Shown here: positions 33,075 through 41,743 of the stretch, piece by piece
Numbering within the stretch: the first letter of the stretch is position 1
How the letters are laid out: each line of letters begins with the position of its first letter
NCBI GenBank assembly: GCA_034440395.1
Contig: JAWXBW010000047.1
Location: 1 to 64,000, forward strand
DNA: 64,000 nt
Direction of reading: 5' to 3'
Source: JAAUTS01 sp034440395
GTDB taxonomy: Bacteria; Verrucomicrobiota; Verrucomicrobiia; Methylacidiphilales; JAAUTS01
Translations under genes and position numbers: made by a program
The notes under the pieces: generated by a model
Seen by the model: only the letters and a program-made list of their open reading frames with translations
Told to the model about the DNA's origin: nothing
The model's database searches: none

Positions 33075-34745
33075 GTGAATCAAGACTCCGTTATCCAAGC
33101 CATTCAAGAGATATTACAAGCCATCCAAGGAAATAAGCCGTTGGACGAAATCATGCAGCTTATCCTAAAATGGGCCTGCACCATTACTGGTAGCGTGCAT
33201 GGCTCGTTTTTAACTATCAACCACTCCGCTAAATATCTAGAAATTACCTCTGTTCATGGACCCGACTGGACACCCGAAATTCAGGCGCGTAAACTGCAAC
33301 TAGGCGAAGGCATAACAGGTAGAGTAGCAGTATCCGGTGAGCCTTATCTTTGTCACGATACTACGAAAGATCCTAACTACATTTCGTGGTTTGACTACGT
33401 GCGCTGCGAAATGGCCGTTCCCATACGTATCCAAAATGAACTCTGGGGAATTATTAACTTGGACGGGAATAAGCCCCACGAATACACTCAGGTCAGCTTA
33501 ACTCAAATTACCCTTTTCGCACAATTAGCCGCCTCGGCGGTGGATCTCCACCTTAAATGGAATCTAGAACGTCGTGTGCAACAAGAACTCCTTGAGTCTG
33601 AGAAATTAAGCTCCCTTGGAAAACTCATCGCCGGCTTAGCTCACGAACTTAATAATCCCCTGACTGCCATCTTAGGAGGTGTCTCCGTCCTAGCCTACGA
33701 CATCCAAGATCCTGATCAAAAAGAGATGTTAGAAGGCATCGCCAACGAAGCCCAACGTGCGGCCGACCTGATCAAAGATCTCTTAGCCTTTGCCCGACGA
33801 CAGCCCAATAAAACGGAAATACGCCCCATTGACTCCATCATTCAAGAGACCTGCGGCATCATGCGCCATCAGCTTAAATTTAAAAACATCCGCCTCACCC
33901 TTGGTCTGCTGGACAAATCCCCTCTCGTTAATGTCAACCCATCGCAAATAAGCCAAGTCTTACTTAACTTAATTAATAACGCCGAGCAGGCTATCGAAAT
34001 GGAAGGCCGGAGTGACGGTAAAATCAACATTGAAGTAGAAGAAACCGAGACTTCAGTTTTCGTTAACATTATTGATAACGGAATCGGCATGTTAGATGCC
34101 ACCCGCAACTCCATCTACGACCCCTTTTTCACCACGAAAGAAGTAGGTAAAGGCACTGGCTTAGGACTCTCCATTTCCCAAGGTATTATCCATACCCACG
34201 GTGGCACCATCACCTGTAGCAGTGGCCTTCATGCCGGCACCACTTTTACCATTAAACTTCCGCGATCTTACGATACCCCCACCCTTTCCAAATCACTAAC
34301 CCCATCTCACAAAACACTCTCAACCCAACATGTGCCAGCCTTGCAGCATCTCCGTATCCTCGTGGTGGATGATGAGGAATTAATCCGCATCGGTCTAAGC
34401 AGATATTTAAAGAGCCTAAATCACGACGTTCATCAAGCTGGAGATGCCCAATACGCCCTCGCCCTAGCGCATGCTACGAAGTTTGACTTGATCATTTCAG
34501 ACATACGCATGCCACGTATGACTGGAATAGAACTTTACTACAGCCTGATTGAGATCGATCCACAGTACCGTAAACGCTTTATCTTTATCACAGGAGACCT
34601 TGTCGCCAGCGAGCTCCTCGCTCAAGTGAGGGCAACGCAGTGTCCTCTAGTAGAAAAACCTTTTAACTTTCAATCCATTTTCGAACTACTTCCCCAGCCT
34701 AGAGCAAGTGGCCGCTCTACCACTTCCTTGAATATGCTTGTTTAA
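33075..34745 (+). CDS. Hybrid sensor: GAF domain, histidine kinase and receiver
   Basis: Soluble sensor kinase of 556 residues. The GAF domain (about 20-165) has LGEGITGRVAVSGEPYLC and CEMAVPIRIQ. The HisKA box holds the phospho-acceptor in LAHELNNPL (His190). The ATPase domain shows the N box LLNLINNAEQA, G1 DNGIGM and G2 GKGTGLGLSI. A Ser/Thr-rich linker (about 400-420) leads to a receiver domain with Asp476 (ISDIRMP) and Lys528 (VEKPF). There is no transmembrane segment, so it senses a cytoplasmic ligand or partner through GAF. The start is GTG 33075, with no clear Shine-Dalgarno. It is divergent from the sigma/anti-sigma pair. Confidence 0.9.
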   Translation: MNQDSVIQAIQEILQAIQGNKPLDEIMQLILKWACTITGSVHGSFLTINHSAKYLEITSVHGPDWTPEIQARKLQLGEGITGRVAVSGEPYLCHDTTKDPNYISWFDYVRCEMAVPIRIQNELWGIINLDGNKPHEYTQVSLTQITLFAQLAASAVDLHLKWNLERRVQQELLESEKLSSLGKLIAGLAHELNNPLTAILGGVSVLAYDIQDPDQKEMLEGIANEAQRAADLIKDLLAFARRQPNKTEIRPIDSIIQETCGIMRHQLKFKNIRLTLGLLDKSPLVNVNPSQISQVLLNLINNAEQAIEMEGRSDGKINIEVEETETSVFVNIIDNGIGMLDATRNSIYDPFFTTKEVGKGTGLGLSISQGIIHTHGGTITCSSGLHAGTTFTIKLPRSYDTPTLSKSLTPSHKTLSTQHVPALQHLRILVVDDEELIRIGLSRYLKSLNHDVHQAGDAQYALALAHATKFDLIISDIRMPRMTGIELYYSLIEIDPQYRKRFIFITGDLVASELLAQVRATQCPLVEKPFNFQSIFELLPQPRASGRSTTSLNMLV

Positions 34746-34797
34746 ATAACTAAAAAGCATCCTTGTTTTGCCTCTCCCACCGTGCTAATTTTTACCC

Positions 34798-35223
34798 ATG
34801 CACATGATATCTACAGAAACTACTCAAGACCTCATTACTCAAAAAACGCGTGAACTTTGCGAAGCTCTTCTCCTAGACACGCGCTTCAGCGATAGTCGTC
34901 GCCAGATCGAAGGCTTTTTAGCCGATCAAGTTGCGCAAGAACAATACCGCGACGTCAGCGACCGTGGCCGCCTCTTACGTGATAAGCAAATGCAAAATGT
35001 TCCTCTCAATGATACAGAAGTGGATGAGTTTGAAAAAATTCGCTTTGAGCTTCTAGAAAATCCTGTGGCCCAGAATTTCATTGAGCTCCAAGCCCAGATG
35101 AATGAAGTGCAGGATGGTATCAATAAAATGATTAGCAAAACCTTTGAATTAGGTCGGGTTCCAGAAGATGCTGACCTAAATTGTGGCGACCAATCTTGCG
35201 GCACAGGCTGCGGCTGCCAATAA
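34798..35223 (+). CDS. YlbF/YmcA-family protein with Cys-rich tail
   Basis: A 141-residue helical protein of the Com_YlbF family. In Bacillus subtilis YlbF forms the Y-complex with YmcA and YaaT, which carries iron-sulfur clusters and modulates RNase Y and developmental processes. The helical family region covers residues 5-120 (TRELCEALLLDTRFSDSRRQI, NFIELQAQMNEVQDGINKMI). The last 20 residues end in CGDQSCGTGCGCQ, with five Cys in thirteen positions. Such a tail could hold a metal or an iron-sulfur cluster (inference). No YaaT or YmcA homologue is in this window. It lies 52 bases behind the hybrid kinase gene. Confidence 0.75.
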   Translation: MHMISTETTQDLITQKTRELCEALLLDTRFSDSRRQIEGFLADQVAQEQYRDVSDRGRLLRDKQMQNVPLNDTEVDEFEKIRFELLENPVAQNFIELQAQMNEVQDGINKMISKTFELGRVPEDADLNCGDQSCGTGCGCQ

Positions 35224-35360
35224 CAAATTTCCATAACGCAGAAGTTTTTGTAGTGGCCGTTGGCGTTGGTTCCACCTAGAGCACTGGTTCATCTAAGACC
35301 TAGCAGCAACCCCTTACTGCATAATAACGATTAGAAATTAATGACTACCTAGAATAGACG

Positions 35361-35830
35361 ATGAAACTTCTAAGCTTAGACATTGTTATCCAGACACTTA
35401 ATCAAGCTCAGGTTCGTTATCTCATTGTCGGGGGACTAGCGGTTAATGCACATGGCTATGTGCGCACGACGATGGATGTAGATTTAGTTAACAATTAACG
35501 AAAGATAATTTGCACTCCGCCTTTCAAGCCTTGCTCTCGATAGGCTATAAAGTGGAGCAATTTTCGGATCCACTGCTCCGTGAACAATGGCGGCGTGAAA
35601 AAGGCATGTTGGTGCTTAAGTTTTGGAGCGAGCTACATCGTGAAACTCCTTTGGATGTTTTTGTTTATGATCCCTTTCCCTTTGATGAGGAATACGACCC
35701 AGCTATTATTTCAGGTCATCCGCCAGCGCGTTTTGTTGCACTTATAGCATTACTTAAGATGAAGCATGAAGCGGAGTGCACTAAAGATAAATTAAATATT
35801 GAAAACCTTACTTTTATTCAGGATGCGTAA
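35361..35830 (+). pseudogene. Frameshifted nucleotidyltransferase gene
   Basis: From ATG 35361 the frame gives YLIVGGLAVNAHGYVRTTMD and VDLVNN with the GG and D-V-D motifs of a nucleotidyltransferase, then stops at TAA 35496-35498. The next frame continues as QLTKDNLHSAFQALLSIGYK and SELHRETPLDVFVYDPFPFD to a TAA at 35828-35830, as in full-length relatives. A single-base loss near 35488-35495 explains the break. The downstream 83-residue gene begins 5 bases later and would have been its partner. Compare the intact pair at 4414-5210. Confidence 0.75.
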
Positions 35831-35835
35831 CTAAG

Positions 35836-36087
35836 ATGAATTCTGAAGAACAACCTCATCTTGAAATCCCCGTGGCATCCACAGATATCCAATGGGACGA
35901 ATGCACGTCCCAAGGTGCCGATCGTGCCTATATTCGGGAAGCTTTGCGCTGGACTATACGGCAATGCTTGGAATGTCTGAACGACATGTGTGATCTAGCC
36001 CGATCCATGATTGCGGAGCGCCAGAAAAAAGGTCTAGCCTACATTGATCCTTACACGGGAGAATGCGTGAAAGCCCGTAAGATTTAA
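35836..36087 (+). CDS. Small hypothetical partner of a broken nucleotidyltransferase
   Basis: An 83-residue soluble protein that begins 5 bases after the nucleotidyltransferase remnant. A polar N-terminus is followed by an amphipathic helix (DRAYIREALRWTIRQCLECL, with further Cys in DMCDLARSM) and a short C-terminal PYTGECVKARKI. No family is recognised. Position suggests it was co-expressed with, and perhaps regulated or neutralised, the nucleotidyltransferase. The frame itself is intact although the partner is broken. Confidence 0.55.
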   Translation: MNSEEQPHLEIPVASTDIQWDECTSQGADRAYIREALRWTIRQCLECLNDMCDLARSMIAERQKKGLAYIDPYTGECVKARKI

Positions 36088-36132
36088 AGCGGAGCCTAGT
36101 TCCACCTGAAAAGACGGCGGCGACAGAAATAT

Positions 36133-36507
36133 TTATTCTAAGCCTAACCCACGTTCTAAGCGACCTAGCATAAGCGCATCAAGCCTATCTTTTTCACGAA
36201 AAGAATCTTTTTTTAGCTCCCTTAAAATGCTGCCATTTAAGTAGGGAACGATACCCGTCACACCTTCCACGCTTTTTTCTAAACTACTTGACAAAAGATC
36301 CGAGTAAGTTCGGCCCGTCATACGATTAAATATATCTAGCGGGCAGTCTCGTTCCAACATCCGCACGGCACCTTCTTCGGGAGGGAAATCGACTGATGTC
36401 AGGGTGCCACCGTAGCCATCCCCAAATCCAGCCAAAGCCTCCGCCAATTTTTTTATGTTATCAGATGAATCGTCGACAAGAATATTAAGAACCTCTGTTG
36501 TGCGGAC
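36133..36507 (-). pseudogene. 5'-truncated nucleotidyltransferase remnant
   Basis: An open minus-strand frame runs from just after a TAG at 36510-36508 and lacks a start and the glycine-motif region. It reads VRTTEVLNILVDDSSDNIKK, then LERDCPLDIFNRMTGRTY and a C-terminal LKKDSFREKDRLDALMLGRL. This layout and the RExKDxxD end are typical of small nucleotidyltransferase-fold proteins. The expected DxD at the start is degraded to EVLN. It sits downstream of mnmA and is convergent with the 83-residue gene at 35.8 kb. Confidence 0.6.
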
Positions 36508-36550
36508 CTAGCCGTGAAAACCAACGGCCACACTTTACACCACGAGGTAG

Positions 36551-36757
36551 TTAACGTGGCTGAGGTTGAGCCGCTCCAAAAGTTTTACGAAGTCGGGTAA
36601 GTCTGGGTTCATGAGCAAAAGCATCTAAGCCGTAAAGAGCTATCGCATCACGGCGTAGGCGCATAATGCGCTGGAGCGGATCGCCAGTTGCTACTTTTTC
36701 GCCAATAGTTTTACGAATCACAGAACCGAGCCTACCTCCCACTTCTGCGGAGAACAA
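36551..36757 (-). CDS. Hypothetical short frame behind mnmA
   Basis: A 68-codon frame opening with TTG, 8 bases after the mnmA stop. The product is basic (VIRKTIGEKVATGDPLQRIM, then ARG/LEU-rich LTRLRKTFG). No family is recognised. It lies just upstream of the nucleotidyltransferase remnant on the same strand, so it may be the partner gene of that dead module or another remnant. Coding status is uncertain. Confidence 0.35.
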   Translation of the reverse strand: MFSAEVGGRLGSVIRKTIGEKVATGDPLQRIMRLRRDAIALYGLDAFAHEPRLTRLRKTFGAAQPQPR

Positions 36758-36765
36758 TTATAAGC

Positions 36766-37845
36766 TCACCTTTGGAAAATTTCTGAAAAAATGCCGCCAC
36801 CTAAAAGACGTTCCCCTTCATACAGCGCACAGATTTGGCCGGGAGCTAAGGCGCGCTGAGGTTCGTTAAAAATAACCTCGGCCATGTTGTCCCCTTTAGG
36901 CTGAAATTCCATCTGGTGACGCGGAGCACGGTAACGTGGCTTAGCCTCAATCACTGTTATCTCTGTTAGTCCTTGGCCGCACCATGAAAGGGAATGTAAC
37001 GAAGCCCGCCGCGCATAAAGACCTGGCGTTTCCATCTGATCAAAAGCAATCACCAGCTCGTTCGTTTTAATTCGTTTCTCTACCACGACGAAAGCCTCCC
37101 CCTCCGTATTAGAGGGCACACGGATACCTTTGCGTTGCCCTAAGGTGTAAAGATGGAGGCCTCGATGTTCACCCAGTTTTTTACCCACTAGGTTCACGAT
37201 AGATCCAGGCCTATCTGGAATGAAATTTTTCAAGAAATCCGACATCTTGACTTCACCAATAAAGCATATGCCTTGGCTGTCTTTCTTCGCCGCGGTGTTC
37301 AAGCCCAGCTCAAGCGCGATCTGCCGCACTTCTGCCTTTTGTAGTTCGCCCACAGGGAAAATGGCGTGCTGAATCTGGGACTGACGCAAGAGGGCGAGGA
37401 AGTAAGATTGATCTTTGTTTTTATCAAGACCTTCTAAAATGGAGGCCTCGCCATTTGCATTGAGGCGTCGGGCATAGTGACCCGTCGCAACAGCATCGAA
37501 CCCATTTTTTAAAGCATAATCCAAGAATACTCCAAACTTCATCTCCCGATTGCACATGACGTCAGGATTAGGCGTAATGCCCGCCTCATAGCCTTCCAAT
37601 AAGTATTTCACCACACGCTCGCGATAATCATTCATCAGGTTAACAATACGAAACTCAATCCCTAGCTGAGAAGCCACGGCTCGGGCATCTTCAATATCCT
37701 GCTGCCACGGGCAGTGACCGACGATATTTTCCTCGTTGATCCAATTCTTCATGTAGGCACCAGTGACACGGTGCCCTTGGCGCAAGAGCAAGGCCGCCGC
37801 TACACTGCTATCCACTCCGCCTGACATGCCTACGAGGACGTTCAT
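36766..37845 (-). CDS. mnmA: tRNA-specific 2-thiouridylase MnmA
   Basis: Inserts sulfur at the 2-position of the wobble uridine in Lys, Glu and Gln tRNAs. The ATP pyrophosphatase P-loop reads VGMSGGVDSSVAAALL at the N-terminus. The catalytic cysteines are in MCNREMKFG and SQGICFIGEV. Additional family marks are ATGHYAR, DKNKDQSYFL and LYTLGQRKG. The C-terminal barrel ends ALAPGQICALYEGERLLGGG. ATG 37845 fits the family N-terminus. An upstream in-frame ATG would overlap ftsY by 50 bases. It is the last gene of the ribBA-ribH-nusB-ftsY-mnmA run. Confidence 0.95.
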   Translation of the reverse strand: MNVLVGMSGGVDSSVAAALLLRQGHRVTGAYMKNWINEENIVGHCPWQQDIEDARAVASQLGIEFRIVNLMNDYRERVVKYLLEGYEAGITPNPDVMCNREMKFGVFLDYALKNGFDAVATGHYARRLNANGEASILEGLDKNKDQSYFLALLRQSQIQHAIFPVGELQKAEVRQIALELGLNTAAKKDSQGICFIGEVKMSDFLKNFIPDRPGSIVNLVGKKLGEHRGLHLYTLGQRKGIRVPSNTEGEAFVVVEKRIKTNELVIAFDQMETPGLYARRASLHSLSWCGQGLTEITVIEAKPRYRAPRHQMEFQPKGDNMAEVIFNEPQRALAPGQICALYEGERLLGGGIFSEIFQR

Positions 37846-37855
37846 AAAAAGCAAA

Positions 37856-38692
37856 TTAGAAGAATTGTTCCACGTAACTCTTGGGATCAAAAGGCCGCAG
37901 ATCATCCAGACCTTCTCCCGTGCCGATGAAGTAAGGATTAATCCCAGTTGCAGCTTTTATGGCGGCCACGGCACCGCCTTTGGAGGAGCTGTCCAGCTTG
38001 GTGATAATCAGTCCTGTTAACCCAATAGCCTTGTGAAAAACTTCGGCTTGTTGGATGGCGTTCGTTCCATTGGTGCCGTCTAACACAAGGATAACTTCGT
38101 GTGGTGCGCCGCTTATTTTTTTATCTACAATACGTTTAATTTTTTCCAACTCGCGCATGAGATTTTCTTTATTATGAAGCCTTCCTGCTGTGTCTATAAT
38201 CGCCAAACGGGACTGATCCTTTAATGCATTTGTTAATCCTTCAAAAGCAGCAGCAGAGGGATCGCCGCCTTTTTTGCCAGGCGTGAAGGCTGCCCCGGAG
38301 CGTTCCGCCCACACACGGAGTTGATCTATGGCGGCGGCACGAAAGGTGTCTGCTGCGATGAGGTGCACCGCTCCTTCTTTCCCGTAGAGCTTAGCCAACT
38401 TGCCGATGCTAGTGGTTTTACCAACCCCGTTGATACCGATCACAATCCAGACATTAAGTTCCTCTGGGGTGAGCTGGGGCAAATGGATGGGCTTAGGCCA
38501 GAGTTTTAATATTTCTGCCGACGTCGCTTCTTGGATGGTCTCTGCGGAAACGACTTCTTTTTTTAAAGTAGTTAATAATATTTTTGTGAATTCTAAGCTT
38601 AAATCCGATTGGATAAGGGTGGATTCTAGGTCATCCCAATCGACGGAACCACCCTTGACGGTAGCGACCCATTTCTTAAAAAATGAAAGCAT
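37856..38692 (-). CDS. ftsY: Signal recognition particle receptor FtsY
   Basis: SRP receptor GTPase that docks ribosome-SRP complexes at the inner membrane. The NG domain is complete: an N-domain helical bundle (1-75), G1 VIGINGVGKTTSIGKLA, DTFRAAAIDQL, G3 DTAGRLHNK, G4 TKLDSSSKGG and the terminal GTGEGLDDLRPFDP. At 278 residues it lacks the long acidic A domain of E. coli FtsY, as is common outside Proteobacteria. Membrane contact would rely on the N-terminal MLSFFKKWV amphipathic helix. It is 10 bases upstream of mnmA. Confidence 0.95.
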   Translation of the reverse strand: MLSFFKKWVATVKGGSVDWDDLESTLIQSDLSLEFTKILLTTLKKEVVSAETIQEATSAEILKLWPKPIHLPQLTPEELNVWIVIGINGVGKTTSIGKLAKLYGKEGAVHLIAADTFRAAAIDQLRVWAERSGAAFTPGKKGGDPSAAAFEGLTNALKDQSRLAIIDTAGRLHNKENLMRELEKIKRIVDKKISGAPHEVILVLDGTNGTNAIQQAEVFHKAIGLTGLIITKLDSSSKGGAVAAIKAATGINPYFIGTGEGLDDLRPFDPKSYVEQFF

Positions 38693-38713
38693 ACTAGTTT
38701 AGAACTCTGGTGA

Positions 38714-39199
38714 TTAAAGAGGATTGTGTTTAGGTTGGAGTTTAGGCTTCGTGAGCCGAATTCCCTCTGGCCTGATCCCCTCACGGGCAGGACGATCTAG
38801 ATCCTTGCGCACGCGGTCGAGAATTCCATTCACGAATTTTCCCGCTTCATGGGAGCTAAGGAATTTTGCTACCTCAATAGCTTCGTTGATAGCTACGACT
38901 GGTGGAACCTCGGGACAGTAATTCATTTCATAAACCGCTAGGCGGAGAATATTTTTATCCACGGGAGCCATGCGTTCCATCTCCCAGTTATCAGAATACT
39001 TTTTAAGCGTCTCATCAATTTTTAAGGCGTTCTTAATTACGCCATGAATGAGGGGGAGGGCAAAGTCCCGGACTTTAGGCTCAGGAGCAGACATTTCCAT
39101 AAAAAGGGCAAGCCCAGCAGTTAACTCCTGCTTAGGAGCGACTTCATGTTGATAGAGATATTGAACGGCCAGCACTCGGCCATCACGACGTTTACCCAT
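38714..39199 (-). CDS. nusB: Transcription antitermination factor NusB
   Basis: Binds boxA RNA with NusE (ribosomal protein uS10) and supports rRNA antitermination. The N-terminus RRDGRVLAVQYLYQHE is typical. The helical core continues with ERMAPVDKNILRLAVYEMNY and the conserved PPVVAINEAIEVAKFLSSHEAGKFVNGILD. The length is 161 residues, with a basic C-terminal extension past the usual end. It lies 3 bases after ribH, a frequent bacterial arrangement. Confidence 0.95.
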   Translation of the reverse strand: MGKRRDGRVLAVQYLYQHEVAPKQELTAGLALFMEMSAPEPKVRDFALPLIHGVIKNALKIDETLKKYSDNWEMERMAPVDKNILRLAVYEMNYCPEVPPVVAINEAIEVAKFLSSHEAGKFVNGILDRVRKDLDRPAREGIRPEGIRLTKPKLQPKHNPL

Positions 39200-39202
39200 A
39201 AT

Positions 39203-39649
39203 TTAATTTTCTGATTGTAGTAATTGTAAAACAGCTTCGGCAGCTTCACTCCCGCGATTGAGTTTGGTTCCAAAGCATCGTTCACGAGCTTGTTTTTCGT
39301 TAGTGACCATTAAAATTTGGTGTAGCACGGGCTTATTATATTTAAGCATGAGATCCATCAGGGCCTGCGTTACGGTAGAACCGATGAGATCGGCATGTGC
39401 GGTCTTCCCTTGCCAGATGACGCCGAAGGTAATGACAGCTGCGATGTCTTTTTGTTGAAGTAAGCGTTGGGTGGATAGAGGAATTTCAAAAGCTCCTGGC
39501 ACACGAAGGACGGTGACCAGAGTGTTGGGGAGATTGTGTAGGCAGGCACTTAACAGGCCATCTACGTATTGTTGATTAAAGAGACTGGCCACGATGCCGA
39601 TTTTAACGGTTGGATTTTTAACACGGGATAGGAGTGAATTTTTTTTCAC
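39203..39649 (-). CDS. ribH: 6,7-dimethyl-8-ribityllumazine synthase
   Basis: Second-to-last step of riboflavin synthesis: condenses the butanone phosphate made by RibB with the ribitylamino-uracil. Typical features are VGIVASLFNQQYVDGLLSAC, the LRVPGAFEIP motif, GVIWQGKTAHADLIGS (catalytic His in TAH) and the C-terminal phosphate-binding RGSEAAEAVLQLL. At 148 residues the size is standard. Its ATG overlaps the ribBA stop by 4 bases. The cluster lacks ribD and ribE, which must be elsewhere. Confidence 0.95.
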   Translation of the reverse strand: MKKNSLLSRVKNPTVKIGIVASLFNQQYVDGLLSACLHNLPNTLVTVLRVPGAFEIPLSTQRLLQQKDIAAVITFGVIWQGKTAHADLIGSTVTQALMDLMLKYNKPVLHQILMVTNEKQARERCFGTKLNRGSEAAEAVLQLLQSEN

Positions 39650-40881
39650 AAGAGGTGTCCCATTTTAATTTTTTTAACGTCGAGGTATTTTTTATTGTGC
39701 TTGTTTGATTGCACTTTAATAGGGACTTGTCCTGCTAGCTCCAGCCCATAACCAGAAAGTCCTATGACCTTTTTAGGGTTGTTGGTCATAATACGCATCT
39801 TCTTTACACCTAAATCGCAGAGGATTTGGGCGCCTAATCCGTATTCGCGTAGGTCGGGACCAAAACCTAATTTTACATTGGCTTCCACGGTGTCATAACC
39901 TTCTTGCTGTAATTTATAGGCATGAATCTTAGCCGCCAGGCCTATACCCCGCCCTTCTTGCCGCATGTAAACAAGAACCCCTTTGCCCTCACGCTCAATC
40001 ATGCTTAAGGCGTCATGCAATTGGTTCCCACAGTCACAGCGCTTGGAACCGAAGACATCTCCTGTTAGGCATTCACTGTGGACGCGAACCAAGGTAGGAG
40101 TTTTTTTTGAAATTTTTCCTTTCACTAAAGCTAAGTGGTGGTTGCCATCTACCGCAGAGCGGTAGAGATAGAGATCGAACATCCCATAATCCGTGGGTAG
40201 CTTGATGACTTGTTCGCGGATGATCAGGCGTTCATTGCGACGGCGGTATTCAATCAGATCAAGAATGGTTGCTATTTTAATTTTATGTTTCTGGGCGAAA
40301 ATACGTAGTTCGGGCAGACGTGCCATATTGCCGTCTTCCTTGAGAATTTCACAAATAACAGCCGATTCGTCGAGTCCAGCTAAACGGGCGAGATCAATGG
40401 CAGCCTCCGTGTGGCCTGCGCGTTGGAGAACTCCCCCATTTTTAGCTTGGAGGGGAAAAACGTGACCAGGCTGAACAAGAAGTTGTGGTTTAGCTTTTGG
40501 TGAGGCGAGAAGCTTAATGGTGGCGGCGCGATCTGCTGCGCTGATGCCAGTGGTGATGCCGTGGGCAGCATCGACTGAAACGGTGAAGTCGGTCTTAAAG
40601 CTTTCACGATTTTCCAGCACCATGCGTTGTAGGCCTAGCTGAGTGGCGCGGGCATGGGTGATGGGAGCGCAAATGAGACCTCGACCGTGCGTGGCCATGA
40701 AGTTAATGGAGGCAGGCGTTACTTTTTCCGCCGCCATAATAAGATCGCCCTCATTTTCGCGATCAGTGTCGTCGGTCAGGATGACCATTTTACCTTGTCG
40801 AATATCCGCAATAACATTCTCGATAGAATCAAAAGGTTGATTTGTGGGAAAGCTGGCTGGTTTGTCCTTAGGCATTTTCAT
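39646..40881 (-). CDS. ribBA: Bifunctional 3,4-dihydroxy-2-butanone 4-phosphate synthase / GTP cyclohydrolase II
   Basis: Carries out the two entry reactions of riboflavin synthesis. The N-terminal RibB domain (about 15-215) has VILTDDTDRENEGDLIMAAE and a FMATHGRGLICAP motif. The C-terminal RibA domain (about 220-405) has VRVHSECLTGDVFGSKRCDC, with the zinc-binding cysteines, and YMRQEGRGIGL. The final LELAGQVPIKVQ stretch is typical. At 411 residues it is full length. No FMN riboswitch was recognised upstream. It heads the ribBA-ribH-nusB-ftsY-mnmA run. Start ATG 40881; a second ATG two codons later is also possible. Confidence 0.95.
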   Translation of the reverse strand: MKMPKDKPASFPTNQPFDSIENVIADIRQGKMVILTDDTDRENEGDLIMAAEKVTPASINFMATHGRGLICAPITHARATQLGLQRMVLENRESFKTDFTVSVDAAHGITTGISAADRAATIKLLASPKAKPQLLVQPGHVFPLQAKNGGVLQRAGHTEAAIDLARLAGLDESAVICEILKEDGNMARLPELRIFAQKHKIKIATILDLIEYRRRNERLIIREQVIKLPTDYGMFDLYLYRSAVDGNHHLALVKGKISKKTPTLVRVHSECLTGDVFGSKRCDCGNQLHDALSMIEREGKGVLVYMRQEGRGIGLAAKIHAYKLQQEGYDTVEANVKLGFGPDLREYGLGAQILCDLGVKKMRIMTNNPKKVIGLSGYGLELAGQVPIKVQSNKHNKKYLDVKKIKMGHLL

Positions 40882-41027
40882 TTCAAAGATCTAGGAGAGA
40901 AACTAAACCCGAAAATGGTATGAATCCATAAGATTTTAGAACTTTGTGTGGAAGCATGCTTGTTCCGTCATGGGGTGGTAACTTTTTTGAATAATCGTTG
41001 ATCCGCCAGCCCCTAGCGCAGGCAACG

Positions 41028-41693
41028 TCAACTCACGAGAAGGAAGAGATATTCTAGGCTCTCTTTTCCTAAAAAAAAGAACAGTAAAGTCAGCAGCAGA
41101 ACTGTAACACCTAGGATGTCTCCTAAGAGTAAAAAGAGTCCGTCATTTTCCATCAAGCCTAGCCCAATAAGTAGGATTGGAATAGCGTATATAAAGTTGG
41201 TGCCGGGGATGGGTAAGGGGAGCATAATGGCGATGCAGGTAATGAGAGCTCCGTGAATTTTATGAGACCAAGGGTGGATACATAGGCCACAATAACGGGG
41301 CTTAAGACCTTTTTCTATTTTAAGACAAATAAAAGAGGCACGATGAATCATGTCGATAATTTTTTCTCGAGGCACCTCATAGTTTTGAACACGCTTAGGT
41401 ATCCATAATTTCTGCCCTAATGCCATGCGGAGACCAGAGAATATGAGAACAAAGCCCATGGGGACAGCGATTACGGGGAGGATAGCCGGGATGCTGAACA
41501 TGGCGATAACAGCAGGATAGCCGCGGCCTGCCAAATATTCTAACATACGTCGAATGGTAATGGGGTGCTGGTTACTTTCTTCTCCCATTCGCTGCAGAAT
41601 GGCGGAAAGGGATAGCCCGCAATCCGGGGCAAGACAGGACTCAGTGTTCTTGCTAGCACTAAGAGAAATATCCGCATGAGGATCAATAAGCAT
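41028..41693 (-). CDS. ExoD-family membrane protein
   Basis: A 221-residue membrane protein with about four hydrophobic helices. Family features are LLEYLAGRGYPAVIAMFSIPAI-type helix 1, the segment PMGFVLIFSGLRMALGQKLW and a later LPLPIPGTNFIYAIPILLIGLG. ExoD in Rhizobium affects exopolysaccharide production; the biochemical role is unknown. The first 45 residues are a soluble extension rich in Ser and Cys. The gene lies behind ppc on the minus strand, 50 bases away. Confidence 0.82.
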   Translation of the reverse strand: MLIDPHADISLSASKNTESCLAPDCGLSLSAILQRMGEESNQHPITIRRMLEYLAGRGYPAVIAMFSIPAILPVIAVPMGFVLIFSGLRMALGQKLWIPKRVQNYEVPREKIIDMIHRASFICLKIEKGLKPRYCGLCIHPWSHKIHGALITCIAIMLPLPIPGTNFIYAIPILLIGLGLMENDGLFLLLGDILGVTVLLLTLLFFFLGKESLEYLFLLVS

Positions 41694-41743
41694 ATATTCT
41701 TCAACTAATCTCGCTTGGACTAGACTTTAAAGATGTCCTTAGT

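Noticed and set aside
40882..41027. Possible FMN riboswitch ahead of ribBA
   Set aside because: The conserved RFN-element bases could not be found in the 146-base leader.
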